NCBI RefSeq assembly: GCF_002356295.1
Contig: NZ_AP018042.1
Location: 3,752,361 to 3,816,360, forward strand
Reading direction: 5' to 3'
DNA length: 64,000 bases
From: Labilibaculum antarcticum
Lineage (GTDB): Bacteria; Bacteroidota; Bacteroidia; Bacteroidales; Marinifilaceae
Shown here piece after piece: positions 35,779 through 45,103 of this stretch. The translations under genes and the position numbers were made by a program. How positions within the stretch are numbered: position 1 is the first letter of the stretch; every line of letters begins with the position of its first letter. The notes below the pieces were generated by a model. The model did not search any database, was not told the origin of the DNA, and was given only the letters and a program-made list of their open reading frames with translations.

Positions 35779-36071
35779 TTTTTTTGCAATATTATTTTTA
35801 CAGCAGATAAAATGACTGCCTAAACGATTGTTTAGGTATAAACTTATATTTTATTTGAAATAAGAAAGCAAAGTTTGATTTCGGGGACTTACTGTTACCT
35901 GAAGTTTGCTGTTTATAGCCTTAGAGGCTGCAGTCGTTTTTTTTATTCGTGCTTGAAATGACAAAGCGTTATTATATTCTGCAAATGGTTGCCAGATAAT
36001 AAGCTTTGTCTTTTATGATTGAGTATAGCTGTTGAATTGCGTTTATCGGAGTATGATGGGGTAAAAAGTGC

Positions 36072-36521
36072 TTACATCCGATCCATATACCAACTTAATT
36101 CTTTTTCCATTTTTTTGTATGAAAAAATAGTTGTAATAATTTTTTGCAAACGCATAAAGGCAGTTTCACTTTTCACGACATAGTCGAAAGCCTTGTGATG
36201 CATACAGTTGATAGCCACATCAATTTTATCTTGAGATGACAGCATTACAACAGGGATATCCGGATTGAACGATTTTATTTCATCCAATGTTTTGATTCCG
36301 TTTATCGCGTTTTTATTAATTCCGTCAAGATGATAATCTAAAATTATTACATCGGGTTTGTGTGATAAATTCTCTAAACAAACTTCGCCTGTTTCAAATG
36401 TTTCAATTTCAAAATCAGCCTGTTGCATAAAATCTATCTCTAATGATTTTAGATACAAAGCATCATCATCAACCAGAAAAATTTTGATTCGATTGCTATC
36501 TGAGTTATTATTGTTACTCAT
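36072..36521 (-). CDS. Stand-alone response regulator receiver protein
   Basis: The product of about 149 residues is a single CheY-like receiver domain: acidic pair in FLVDDDALYL, phospho-acceptor Asp in VIILDYHLDG, Thr/Ser in VVMLSSQDK and Lys in YVVKSE. A short helical tail replaces any DNA-binding output domain, so it should signal by protein contact. Met at 36521 overlaps the end of the hybrid kinase gene, implying translational coupling; the frame extends to 36542. It completes the AraC-kinase-receiver operon. Confidence 0.85.
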   Translation of the reverse strand: MSNNNNSDSNRIKIFLVDDDALYLKSLEIDFMQQADFEIETFETGEVCLENLSHKPDVIILDYHLDGINKNAINGIKTLDEIKSFNPDIPVVMLSSQDKIDVAINCMHHKAFDYVVKSETAFMRLQKIITTIFSYKKMEKELSWYMDRM

Positions 36522-39372
36522 TTTTTTGTGTTTTAATTGCATTAAACTCTTCTTCTAATTCTTCACATGCCTGTATACAAACGTCTTCAAGTTGCAGAAC
36601 CATTTCAGAGATTCCTTCAGATTGTTCTTGAGTGCTGGCATATTCCTGTACTTTTTTTGCCATGTCTTCGAAATCGGTACTAATACCCATTATCGAAAAT
36701 GATGGTATCATTTTATGAACAGCTGTGTACAGTGATTTCCAGTCTTTATTTTCCAGACCTTGTTTCATTGTAGTAATTAAAGCTGGAGTTTGTTTCAGAT
36801 AAAGCGAAATCATATCCATCATTAGTTTTGGATTTGATTTTGTCCTGCGATTTAAATAATCTAAGTCAGTACATTTCTCCTTTTCACTAGGGTCTAATCT
36901 GTTTTTTTCAGCTTCTATACTATTGGGATTCATTTTTATCAGACCAACCATTTTACTATATAATAGTCTTTCGTCGACAGGTTTCGCTATGTAATCATCC
37001 ATTCCAACAGATTTGCATTTCGCCAAATCAACAGTAGTAACATCCGCTGTTAAGGCAATGATAGGAATATTGGAATTCAATGTATTCCGAATATATTCGG
37101 TAGCTTCAAATCCATTCATTTCCGGCATTTGCAGGTCCATCAAAATAATATCGTGCGATTTGGTTTGCATTTTCTCGATAGCAATTTTTCCGTTAGCAGC
37201 AATATCGCTTTCAAATTCGAAATCATCCAAGAGCGTTTTCATCAGTAATTGATTGAGAGGAATATCTTCAACCACCAATACTTTTATATTTTTAAGGTCA
37301 GTGCACAATTCAGCCATCTCTGGCTCAAAATCAGCTTTAGCCTTTGTTTTCTGGAAACTTAATGTAAATCTAAAAGTAGAGCCTTCATTAATTTTACTGG
37401 ATACATGAATGCTGCCGCCCTGCGTTTCTACTAATTGTTTAACAATGGCAAGCCCCAAACCAGTTCCTCCAAACAAACGTGAAGTACCGCTGGTTGCCTG
37501 CTGGAAATTCTCGAAAATCGCTTCTATTTTATCTTCAGGGATTCCAATTCCAGTATCCGAAACGGTAAATTCAAGGATTACTTTCTTTTCATCTTCATCC
37601 AACAATTTAATCCCGAATGTAACTTTGCCTTTCGAAGTAAATTTCACAGCATTACTTAACAGATTTGAAATAATCTGGTGTAACCTAACCGGGTCGCCAA
37701 CCACCACATCAGGAATATTGGTATCGTAGTCTTTTACTAATTTTAAATTCTTTTCCTGAATTTTAATGTCAAAAAGATGCAGCATTGCTGCTATAGACTG
37801 AGATATTTTGAAAGGTATTTTCTCAAATGTCAGTTTTCCGGCATCTACTTTTGCCAAATCGAGTATGTCATTTATAAGAACGATTAATGCATCACCACTT
37901 ATTTTTATGGCTTTTAAATATTCTTTTTGTTTTTCAGACAATTCGGTTTTAAGCATTACTTTGGTAAATCCGATAATCGCATTCATAGGAGTGCGAATTT
38001 CATGACTCATATTTGATAAAAACAACTGTTTTGCTTTTACCGCATCTTCAGCAATTAATGTGGCTTTTTCTGCTTTACTCTTTGCTTCTTCAGCAATCAA
38101 TGTTGCCATTTCGGCAAATACGATAGCTTCTGTAAGCTCTGTAGCAATTCTTTTTTGTTCGGTAACATCTCTTGCAACAATCACTACTCCATCTACATCT
38201 CCATTTTCATTTTTATAAACCGATCCGTTGAATAGTACATCGGTTAGCTTACCATTTCTATGGCGAATTGTAAGTGGTGAATCGGCAACAGATCCCTTAG
38301 CGAAAACTTCTAAATAAACTTCACGTGCTTTTAGTGGTTCGGTAAAATAATTCAGAAAGTCAGTATCTGTTAATTCTTCACGTGTCAGCCCTGTAATTTT
38401 TGTCAAAGCCTCATTCATATCGGTTATCTTACCTTCGATATTTATAGTAATCAAAGGATCAAGACTCGCTTCAATAAGACTTAGTGTATATTGAGAATCT
38501 GATTCGATCTCATCGTTAAACGCCTCCAGTTCTTTTGTTGCAATTTTCTGCTTTTCTTTTTCTTTGTTTTGAAAAGCAAGCTCTTTATTGGCGATAATTA
38601 ACTCAGCTGCCCTTTTTTCTTTCTCATTGTTTTGAAAAGCAAGTTCTTTATTGGCAATGATTAATTCAGCCGCTCTTTTTTCTTTGACTTCATTTTGAAA
38701 AGCAAGTTCTTTGTTTGCAATGACAAGTTCTGCTGCTCGTTTTTCTTTCTCATCGTTCTGGAAAGCAAGCTCTTGATTGGCAATGATTAGTTCTTGAGCC
38801 CGTTTTTCCTTCTCAACGTTTTGAAAAGCAAGTTCTTTGTTGGCAACGACCAATTCAGCAGCCCGTTTTTCCTTCTCAACGTTTTGAAAAGCAAGTTCTT
38901 TGTTGGCAACGATTAACTCAGCAGCTCGTTTTTCTTTCACTTCGTTTTGAAAAGCAAGTTCTTTATTCGCTCTTCTTAACTCCATTACCCATTTTTGATT
39001 TGTAACAATACGGGCTGACGCAAAAACGCCGATAATATTTCCTTTATCATCTTTATAAACGGAAGCATTGAATGATACATCGGTTAAACTCCCGTTTTTA
39101 TGTATTAGAATTAAGGCGTAATCAACTACAAAACCTTTTTCAAAAACCAGAAGATAAGCTTCCTGTGCTTTTTTAGGATCTGTAAAATAATTTGAGAAAT
39201 CAGTATTCATCAACTCTTCACGCGAAACACCGGTCACTTTTATCAAGGCTTCGTTACCATCTGTAATCTTTCCTTTAGCACTGATCGTAACCAGTGGATC
39301 TATACTGGCTTCTATCAAACTTCTGGTGTATTGATCTCTATATCTATCGGGTTTTCTTTTTGTTGTTTCCAT
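36514..39372 (-). CDS. Hybrid sensor histidine kinase (PAS-coiled coil-PAS-HisKA-HATPase-REC-HPt)
   Basis: In the 952-residue cytosolic kinase, PAS1 spans about 13-130, PAS2 about 296-410 and HisKA has its H-box in SNMSHEIRTPMNA. HATPase_c carries an N-box (QIISNLLSNAVKF) and G-boxes. REC has Asp in IILMDLQMPEMNG, and a C-terminal HPt has a His in AVHKM. Between the PAS domains is a coiled coil of seven near-identical 21-residue units of the type ANKELAFQN-x-EKEKRAAEL (about 134-280). No transmembrane segment is visible, so it senses an internal signal. The phosphorelay probably ends on the receiver protein at 36072. It is 42 bp downstream of the AraC gene. Confidence 0.9.
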   Translation of the reverse strand: METTKRKPDRYRDQYTRSLIEASIDPLVTISAKGKITDGNEALIKVTGVSREELMNTDFSNYFTDPKKAQEAYLLVFEKGFVVDYALILIHKNGSLTDVSFNASVYKDDKGNIIGVFASARIVTNQKWVMELRRANKELAFQNEVKEKRAAELIVANKELAFQNVEKEKRAAELVVANKELAFQNVEKEKRAQELIIANQELAFQNDEKEKRAAELVIANKELAFQNEVKEKRAAELIIANKELAFQNNEKEKRAAELIIANKELAFQNKEKEKQKIATKELEAFNDEIESDSQYTLSLIEASLDPLITINIEGKITDMNEALTKITGLTREELTDTDFLNYFTEPLKAREVYLEVFAKGSVADSPLTIRHRNGKLTDVLFNGSVYKNENGDVDGVVIVARDVTEQKRIATELTEAIVFAEMATLIAEEAKSKAEKATLIAEDAVKAKQLFLSNMSHEIRTPMNAIIGFTKVMLKTELSEKQKEYLKAIKISGDALIVLINDILDLAKVDAGKLTFEKIPFKISQSIAAMLHLFDIKIQEKNLKLVKDYDTNIPDVVVGDPVRLHQIISNLLSNAVKFTSKGKVTFGIKLLDEDEKKVILEFTVSDTGIGIPEDKIEAIFENFQQATSGTSRLFGGTGLGLAIVKQLVETQGGSIHVSSKINEGSTFRFTLSFQKTKAKADFEPEMAELCTDLKNIKVLVVEDIPLNQLLMKTLLDDFEFESDIAANGKIAIEKMQTKSHDIILMDLQMPEMNGFEATEYIRNTLNSNIPIIALTADVTTVDLAKCKSVGMDDYIAKPVDERLLYSKMVGLIKMNPNSIEAEKNRLDPSEKEKCTDLDYLNRRTKSNPKLMMDMISLYLKQTPALITTMKQGLENKDWKSLYTAVHKMIPSFSIMGISTDFEDMAKKVQEYASTQEQSEGISEMVLQLEDVCIQACEELEEEFNAIKTQKNE
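38545..38985 (-). repeat. 63-bp in-gene tandem repeats encoding the kinase coiled coil
   Basis: Seven copies of a 63-bp unit encode 21-residue signalling-helix repeats. 21 residues are three heptads, so copy-number change keeps the coiled-coil register and could tune signal transmission length. Confidence 0.75.
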
Positions 39373-39414
39373 CTTATTTTTTTGTGCTGCTATTGAAACA
39401 GTAAGTTTTGTCGT

Positions 39415-39996
39415 TTAAATACAATCGGGCGTGTTTCCAATTTCTTCAATAGGTCTTCGTCTTTTATTCTTCAATTTTTTAAAATGAGAGGGGGTAAGCC
39501 CTGTAATTTTTTTAAACTGATTAGATAAATGAGCTACACTGCTGTAATTCATTTTCCATGCAATTTCGGTAATGCTTAACTCATCATAAATAATCAATTC
39601 TTTTATCCGTTCAATTTTATGAGAAATCATAAATTTTTCGATAGTAGTTCCTTGTACTTCTGAAAATAAATTAGAGAGATAAGTATAATCGTGATTTAAT
39701 TTCTCACTTAAAAAATCAGAAAAGTTTGTTTTAATCATTTCATCCGTATAATGGATCATTTCAATAATTAGAGTTTTTATTTTTTCAATCAATATAGCTT
39801 TCTTATCATCCATTAATTCAAGTCCTGTGATGTGTAAAGCTTTTTTCAGTTCTTCCCTTTGTTCTTCCGAAATGTTTTCCATGATCTCAACTTCGCCTAA
39901 TTCTACAACAATGAAATGTAGTCGAAGCTTTTTTAACTCCTCTTTAACCGCGGTTTTACAACGGTTACTTACCATGTACTTGATATATAATTTCAT
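39415..39996 (-). CDS. AraC-family regulator, candidate master of the local regulon
   Basis: From ATG 39996 the 193-residue protein has an N-terminal ferredoxin-like domain (MKLYIKYMVSNRCK, then LHFIVVELGEVEIMENIS). Its C-terminal AraC double HTH (about 95-180) ends SVAHLSNQFKKITGLTPSHF. I know this type from Bacteroidota stress loci next to CsbD genes and hybrid kinases. It heads the operon with the kinase and receiver. Its own promoter carries the shared bipartite motif with half-sites 21 bp apart, the typical geometry for two AraC monomers in tandem, so autoregulation and control of the other sites are likely (inference). Confidence 0.83.
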   Translation of the reverse strand: MKLYIKYMVSNRCKTAVKEELKKLRLHFIVVELGEVEIMENISEEQREELKKALHITGLELMDDKKAILIEKIKTLIIEMIHYTDEMIKTNFSDFLSEKLNHDYTYLSNLFSEVQGTTIEKFMISHKIERIKELIIYDELSITEIAWKMNYSSVAHLSNQFKKITGLTPSHFKKLKNKRRRPIEEIGNTPDCI

Positions 39997-40016
39997 GTTT
40001 TTTATATAAATCCTTA

Positions 40017-40084
40017 CAAAAATGGTCCTTTTTAACTCGAAAAGTGTTACACAACCTTTACTATAAATTACATCATTCACGCAC
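40017..40084 (-). promoter_or_regulatory. Shared bipartite promoter motif of the araC-kinase-receiver operon
   Basis: Minus strand: GTGCGTGAATGATGTAAT, second half-site GGTTGTGTAAC, 22 bp, then CATTTTTG (40017-40024). The -7 box is the weakest of the set, suggesting stronger dependence on the activator. Confidence 0.7.
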
Positions 40085-40213
40085 TTCTGATAACATATAA
40101 TACTTAATATGTTTTTAGAAAAATGGAATGATTCTTAATCGTGAAACAATAGTTAAGTTCTCTTACGGAAATTATCAATTTAGTTTTTTAAAAATACTCT
40201 TTTTTTAATTAAA

Positions 40214-40245
40214 AAAAGAGGTAGTCTTATAAGACCACCTCTTTT
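40214..40245 (-). terminator. Terminator of DUF3494 gene at 40268
   Basis: AAAAGAGGT / ACCTCTTTT with an inner GTCTTATAAGAC, followed by T-rich sequence on the minus strand. Nearly the same terminator is found after the paralogue (42763-42794). Confidence 0.75.
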
Positions 40246-40267
40246 AAATCTGGCTATTCTAATTCTA

Positions 40268-42622
40268 TTATGGCTCTACAATTACATTACTGTCTAGGAT
40301 TACAGCAGTTTGTGCTAAAGCTCTTCCATTAAATGATGCTCCTGTTTTAAAAGTAATAGCTGTCTGCGACAAAATAATACCTTCAAAATGAGATGTTGCT
40401 CCAAAAGTTGCTTCACCGGCTACCTGCCAGAAAATGTTTTTTGCTTGTGCGCCTCCTTCAAGAGTAACGTTAACTCCTGCACTCATGTTAAGCCCCTCTG
40501 CAATTTGGAAAATCCAAACATCATTAGGTCCACCCGAAATAGTAACATCAGAAGGCAATGTAACAGCAGTTCCCCAATTATATAATCCTGGAACAAGGGT
40601 TTTGCCACCAATATTTCCAGTTCCTAAATTTAAAAAATCAGGAGTAGGTCGACCGGCAGCATCTGTATAGGCTGTAAGCATATTTTCAACAGCTGTAGTT
40701 AAATTACTTGAAGTAGGAGTTACCATATCGGCGGCAAAAATCTGACCAGTAACTTGAGCCGATTCTGCATATCCTGTAAAATCGGTTAAGGAAAGTCCAG
40801 TAATGTACGATGTGGCTGCCGGACTTAAACCCAAATCTCCGGTAATATCGGAAGTGGGATTGTTATTGATCGCGGTTTTAGCAAGAATTGCATAATCACC
40901 TGCAGTTCCAAGATTAACTACAGCTAGGCCAGTTGGTGCAGCTTCAGTTGTGAAACTCCATTCTTTATCAGCAGCAAGTGCATTACCAGCTAAGTCTTTT
41001 ACTTCAGTAGTTAGCGTTGCAGTATAAGTTGTTGCAGCGACTAAGCTATTATCTGGTGTAAAAGTTGCTGTTGTTCCTGAATAATCCACAGCACCGGAAA
41101 CTACATTTGATCCTTCCATTACTGTAAATGTTGAATTAGTGATCGTTAAAGCATCCATTTCTTCACTGAATTCTGCAGTAATTTTTTTACTGCGAATTAT
41201 ATCCACTGCATTATCTAAAGGGTCTGTTGAATTTATTTTCGGAGATGTTTCATCCGGAGCATCTTCAGTTGTAAAACTCCATACTTTAGTAGTTGCAAGT
41301 GCATTACCAGCTAAGTCTTTTGCTTCAATAGTCAGCGTTGCAGTATAAATTGTTGCAAAGGCCAAGCTATTATCTGGTGTAAAAGTTGCTGTTGTTCCTG
41401 AATAATCCACAGCACCGGAAACTACATTTGTTCCTTCCATTACTGTAAATGTTGAATTAGTGATCGTTGAAGCATCCATTTCTTCACTGAATTCTGCAGT
41501 AATTATTTTACTAGGAAGTACATTCACTGCATCGTTTACAGGGTCTGTTGAAGTTACCTCAGGTAATGTATCATCAGGTATAATACCAGTTGTAAAACTC
41601 CATACTTTAGCAGTCGCAAGTGCATTGCCAGCTAAGTCTTTTGCTTCGGTAGTTAGCGTTGCAGTATAAATAGTTTCAGCGACCAAGCTATTAGTTGGTG
41701 TAAAAGTTGCTGTTGTTCCTGAATAATCCACAGCACCGGAAACTACATTTGTTCCTTGCATTACTGTAAATGATTCAGCATTGATCGTTGAAGCATCCAT
41801 TGCTTCGCTGAATTCTGCAGTAATTATTTTACTAGGAAGTACATCCACTGCATCGTTTACAGGATCTGTTAAAGTTACTTCCGGTAATGTATCATCTGAT
41901 AAAAGACCAGTTGTAAAGCTCCATACTTTAGCAGTTGCAAGTGCATTACCAGCTAAGTCTTTTGCTTCAGTAGTTAAGGTTGCAGTATAAATAGTTTCAG
42001 CGTCCAAGCTGTTAGCTGGTGTAAAAGTTGCTGTTGTTACAGAATAATCCACAACACCGGAAACTTCATTTGTTCCTTGCATTACTATAAATGATTCAGC
42101 ATTGATCGTTGAAGCATCCATTGCCTCATTAAATGTAACAGCAATTGTCTTGTTAAGAACTACGTCTTTAGCATCGCTTGCAGGGTCTGTTAAAGTTATC
42201 GCAGGTGATATATCATCTAGTAAAAGACCAGTTGTAAAACTCCATACTTTATCAGCAGCAAGTGCCTTGCCTGCTAAGTCTTCTGCTCCGGTCGTTATAG
42301 TAGCCGTATAAATTGTTTCAGCAGATAAAGTATTTGTTGGATTGAATGTTGCCACTAATCCCGAATAATCCACAACACCTGTAACTGCATCTGTTCCTTG
42401 CATTACTCTAAATGTTGAAGTATTGATCGTTAAAGAATCCATTGCCTCACTAAATGTAACAGCAACTATCTTATCAAGAGCTACATCTGCAGCTTCGTTT
42501 GCCGGATCGGAAGAATTCACTGTTGGTGCAGTATTTAAATTGATATCGTCGTCTTCTGAACAACCAAACATCAAAACAACCGTTGCAATTGCAAGGGTTG
42601 ATAATAAATTTTTTAATTTCAT
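40268..42622 (-). CDS. Lipoprotein with five SbsA-type Ig-like domains and DUF3494
   Basis: This 784-residue surface protein has a lipobox (VLMFGCSEDDD, Cys21). Five tandem Ig-like domains of 107 residues (about 32-565) follow the SbsA_Ig pattern, each with F-(S/N)-E-x-M-D, Y-T-A-T-(I/L)-T and DLAG-x-ALA-x-x-K-x-W-SFTT. A C-terminal DUF3494 domain spans about 570-784 (GTAGDYAILAKTAINNNPTS, GDLGLSPAATSYITG, FWQVAGEATFGATSHFEG). The Ig-like domains probably act as a stalk projecting the DUF3494 head. At DNA level the units repeat at 321 bp with high identity. The neighbour at 42816 is a shorter paralogue with the same signal peptide, terminator and promoter. Confidence 0.9.
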   Translation of the reverse strand: MKLKNLLSTLAIATVVLMFGCSEDDDINLNTAPTVNSSDPANEAADVALDKIVAVTFSEAMDSLTINTSTFRVMQGTDAVTGVVDYSGLVATFNPTNTLSAETIYTATITTGAEDLAGKALAADKVWSFTTGLLLDDISPAITLTDPASDAKDVVLNKTIAVTFNEAMDASTINAESFIVMQGTNEVSGVVDYSVTTATFTPANSLDAETIYTATLTTEAKDLAGNALATAKVWSFTTGLLSDDTLPEVTLTDPVNDAVDVLPSKIITAEFSEAMDASTINAESFTVMQGTNVVSGAVDYSGTTATFTPTNSLVAETIYTATLTTEAKDLAGNALATAKVWSFTTGIIPDDTLPEVTSTDPVNDAVNVLPSKIITAEFSEEMDASTITNSTFTVMEGTNVVSGAVDYSGTTATFTPDNSLAFATIYTATLTIEAKDLAGNALATTKVWSFTTEDAPDETSPKINSTDPLDNAVDIIRSKKITAEFSEEMDALTITNSTFTVMEGSNVVSGAVDYSGTTATFTPDNSLVAATTYTATLTTEVKDLAGNALAADKEWSFTTEAAPTGLAVVNLGTAGDYAILAKTAINNNPTSDITGDLGLSPAATSYITGLSLTDFTGYAESAQVTGQIFAADMVTPTSSNLTTAVENMLTAYTDAAGRPTPDFLNLGTGNIGGKTLVPGLYNWGTAVTLPSDVTISGGPNDVWIFQIAEGLNMSAGVNVTLEGGAQAKNIFWQVAGEATFGATSHFEGIILSQTAITFKTGASFNGRALAQTAVILDSNVIVEP
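40930..42535 (-). repeat. Five 321-bp tandem units encoding Ig-like domains
   Basis: Units repeat every 321 bp (107 codons). The inner copies are closest to each other, which fits copy-number change by recombination, while the N-terminal copy is more divergent and resembles the first domain of the neighbour gene. Confidence 0.75.
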
Positions 42623-42652
42623 ATAATTGTTTTAATTAATATTGTAACAAAA

Positions 42653-42720
42653 CAAAGGTAAATACACTAACAGTCTGAAATGTTACACCAAAATGCTATT
42701 AAGTTACATCATTCACGCAC
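42653..42720 (-). promoter_or_regulatory. Shared bipartite promoter motif of the 40268 gene
   Basis: Minus strand: GTGCGTGAATGATGTAAC, second half-site TTGGTGTAAC, 22 bp, then TACCTTTG (42653-42660), a perfect -7 box. Confidence 0.8.
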
Positions 42721-42762
42721 TTTTTTTTGTGACACTTTTACAAAATGCTTTTGTAAATTAAA

Positions 42763-42794
42763 AAAAGAGGTAGCCTTATTAGACTACCTCTTTT
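42763..42794 (-). terminator. Terminator of DUF3494 gene at 42816
   Basis: An 11-bp perfect stem (AAAAGAGGTAG / CTACCTCTTTT) 22 bp after the stop codon, nearly identical to the terminator of the paralogue. Confidence 0.75.
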
Positions 42795-42815
42795 AAATCT
42801 GGTTATAATATTCTA

Positions 42816-44207
42816 TTATGGCTCTACAATTGCATTACCATCTAGACTTACAGCAGTTTGTGCTAAGGCTCTTCCATTAAAGGATGCTCCTGTTTGAAAA
42901 TTAATCCCCTTCATTGATAAAATGATACCTTCAAAATGAGATGTTGCTCCAAAAGTTGCTTCACCGGCTACCTGCCAGAAAATATTTTTAGCTTGGGCTC
43001 CACCTTCAAGCGTTACATTTACTGCAGCACTCATATTAAGATCACCTGAAATCTGGAAAATCCAAACATCGTCAGCTCCACCCGAAATAGTAACATCAGT
43101 AGGCAATGTAACAGTACTTGTCCATTTATATAAACCTGGAACAAGCGTTTTACCTCCTAAATTTCCAGTTCCTAACTCAAGAAAGTCAGGAGAGGGACGA
43201 CCTGCCGCATCATTATAAGCGGTAATCATATTTTCAACAGATGTAGTTAAATTAATTGGAGTTGGATCTGCCATATTGGATGCAAAAATTTGACCGGTAA
43301 CCTGATCAGATGTTGCATACCCCGTTGCATCTGTTAACGCAAACCCTGTTATATAGGAAGTGGCTGCCGGACTTAAACCCAAATCTCCGGTAATATCAGA
43401 AGTAGGATTGTTACTGATCGCGGTTTTAGCAAGAATTGCATAATCACCTGCAGTTCCAAGTTCAACTGCAGCCAGGCCAGCTGGTGCATCTTCAGTTGTA
43501 AAACTCCATACTTTCTCAGCAGCAAGGGCATTACCAGCTAAATCTTTTGCTTCGGTAGTTAGGGTTGCAGTATAAATTGTTGAAGCGACTAAGCTATTAG
43601 TTGGTGTAAAAGTTGCTGTTGTTCCTGAATAATCCACAACGCCGGAAACTGTGTTTGTTCCTTGCATTACTATAAATGATTCAGTATTTATCGTTGAAGC
43701 ATCCATTGCTTCGCTGAATTCAGCAGTAATTATTTTACTGCGAAGTAAATCCACTGCATTGTTTGCAGGGTCTGTTAAAGTTATCTCCGGTGATATATCA
43801 TCTGGTAAAAGGCCAGTTGTAAAACTCCATACTACATCAGCAGCAAGTGCTTTGCCGGCTAAATTTTCTGCTCCGGTTGTTATTGTAGCCGTATAAATAG
43901 TTTCAGCAGATAAAGCATTTGTTGGATTGAATGTTGCCACTAATCCTGAATAATCCACAACACCAGCAACAGCATCTGTTCCTTGCTTTACTATAAATGT
44001 TGAAGTATTGATCGTTAAAGGATCCATTGCCTCATTAAATGTAACAGCAAGGTTTCTATTAAGAGCTACATCTGCGGTATTGTTTACCGGATCAGAAGAA
44101 ACCATCGTTGGTGCAATATTTAAATCGGTATCGTCATCTTTTGAACAACCCGACATCAAAACAACCGCTGCAATTGCAAGGGTTGAAAATAGATTTTTTA
44201 ATTTCAT
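42816..44207 (-). CDS. Lipoprotein with two SbsA-type Ig-like domains and DUF3494
   Basis: The 463-residue protein has a lipobox (VLMSGCSKDDD) and two Ig-like domains (about 32-245), each with the F-(N/S)-EAMD and VWSFTT landmarks. A DUF3494 domain follows (about 248-463), very close to that of the 784-residue neighbour (GDLGLSPAATSYITG, FWQVAGEATFGATSHFEG). The two genes are tandem duplicates differing mainly in Ig copy number. Probable surface-exposed adhesin-like protein. Its promoter has a near-perfect copy of the shared motif. Confidence 0.9.
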   Translation of the reverse strand: MKLKNLFSTLAIAAVVLMSGCSKDDDTDLNIAPTMVSSDPVNNTADVALNRNLAVTFNEAMDPLTINTSTFIVKQGTDAVAGVVDYSGLVATFNPTNALSAETIYTATITTGAENLAGKALAADVVWSFTTGLLPDDISPEITLTDPANNAVDLLRSKIITAEFSEAMDASTINTESFIVMQGTNTVSGVVDYSGTTATFTPTNSLVASTIYTATLTTEAKDLAGNALAAEKVWSFTTEDAPAGLAAVELGTAGDYAILAKTAISNNPTSDITGDLGLSPAATSYITGFALTDATGYATSDQVTGQIFASNMADPTPINLTTSVENMITAYNDAAGRPSPDFLELGTGNLGGKTLVPGLYKWTSTVTLPTDVTISGGADDVWIFQISGDLNMSAAVNVTLEGGAQAKNIFWQVAGEATFGATSHFEGIILSMKGINFQTGASFNGRALAQTAVSLDGNAIVEP

Positions 44208-44237
44208 ATAATTGTTTTAATTAATATTTCAATAAAA

Positions 44238-44304
44238 CAAAGGTAAATACATTAACACCCTGAAATGTTACACAAGACTGTTCTTAAGTTACATCATTCA
44301 CACC
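44238..44304 (-). promoter_or_regulatory. Shared bipartite promoter motif of the 42816 gene
   Basis: Minus strand: GGTGTGAATGATGTAAC, second half-site CTTGTGTAAC, 22 bp, then TACCTTTG (44238-44245). Best single example of the set. Confidence 0.8.
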
Positions 44305-44503
44305 TCTTAGAGATTTACGTTGTTGAATAGGAAAGGTAAATCAGTAAAGAGTGTCCAGAAGCCGTTTCTCGAACAGATATCTATTACTGCGAAGGCCGAA
44401 ACTGTTTTCATGAGCAAATCTATTGAATGCTTATAAATTACAGGTTTCGGCCTACGCAAGAAAGATAGTTTGCAGAACGTTTTGAAACACTTCTGCTTTA
44501 TCC

Positions 44504-44974
44504 CTAAAATATATATCGTATAGAAAGTGCACCACCGTCACCCCAAAAACCGCTATATCCAAAAACATTCAAAGTGGGCTTCCAATCAATGCCAATATTA
44601 ATTGGTATTTCAGTAAAGTTATATTCCAATCCAATAATACCATCAAGTCCTACAACGGTATAGCTTTCTCCACGGTTTCCCCAATCTGCATGATCACCAT
44701 CCCAGATTCCAATATGAGCACCGAATCCAAAATACCAATTCAACCTTTCAGCATTGGCAATCCTATTTTGAATTTCATAAAGGCCTGTTAGTTCAACCCC
44801 TTGCCATCTTGATGAAAGAATACCTTCAAGAGCCGTTTTATTACTAATGAAATGCTTAATTGTTAAACCATTTGAATATCCGGCCCTTAGACCGATTCCA
44901 GTGTTGTAATCTTGTGCAAAATTGACTGAAGACACACATAATAGAATCAATAAAGTCGCAACAATTTTTTTCAT
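44504..44974 (-). CDS. Small outer-membrane beta-barrel protein
   Basis: The 156-residue protein has a signal peptide (MKKIVATLLILLCVSSVNFA) and alternating hydrophobic strands. It has repeated Gly-Tyr/Phe turns (WYFGFGAHIGIWDG) and a C-terminal aromatic strand ending SIRYIF, typical of an eight-strand barrel. Function unknown. The gene lies 129 bp downstream of the small membrane protein gene and may share its motif promoter. Confidence 0.75.
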   Translation of the reverse strand: MKKIVATLLILLCVSSVNFAQDYNTGIGLRAGYSNGLTIKHFISNKTALEGILSSRWQGVELTGLYEIQNRIANAERLNWYFGFGAHIGIWDGDHADWGNRGESYTVVGLDGIIGLEYNFTEIPINIGIDWKPTLNVFGYSGFWGDGGALSIRYIF

Positions 44975-45103
44975 GATATTTAAATTAATTAATTCCTACT
45001 CGTTTGGCTTTTCGGGTACGCCTCGTTTGAAATGGTTTTCAGACTCCATCTGTAATTGTTTTAAATCCAGACCAGTTGGTAATGATACCGTCTGTATTTC
45101 AAA

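Noticed and set aside
41139-42626. Series of 69-codon plus-strand frames every 321 bp
   Set aside because: They are antisense shadows of the Ig-like domain repeats.
33252-44207. Calling the DUF3494 proteins antifreeze proteins
   Set aside because: The domain is shared by many non-ice-binding surface proteins and no ice-binding face can be judged from sequence here.
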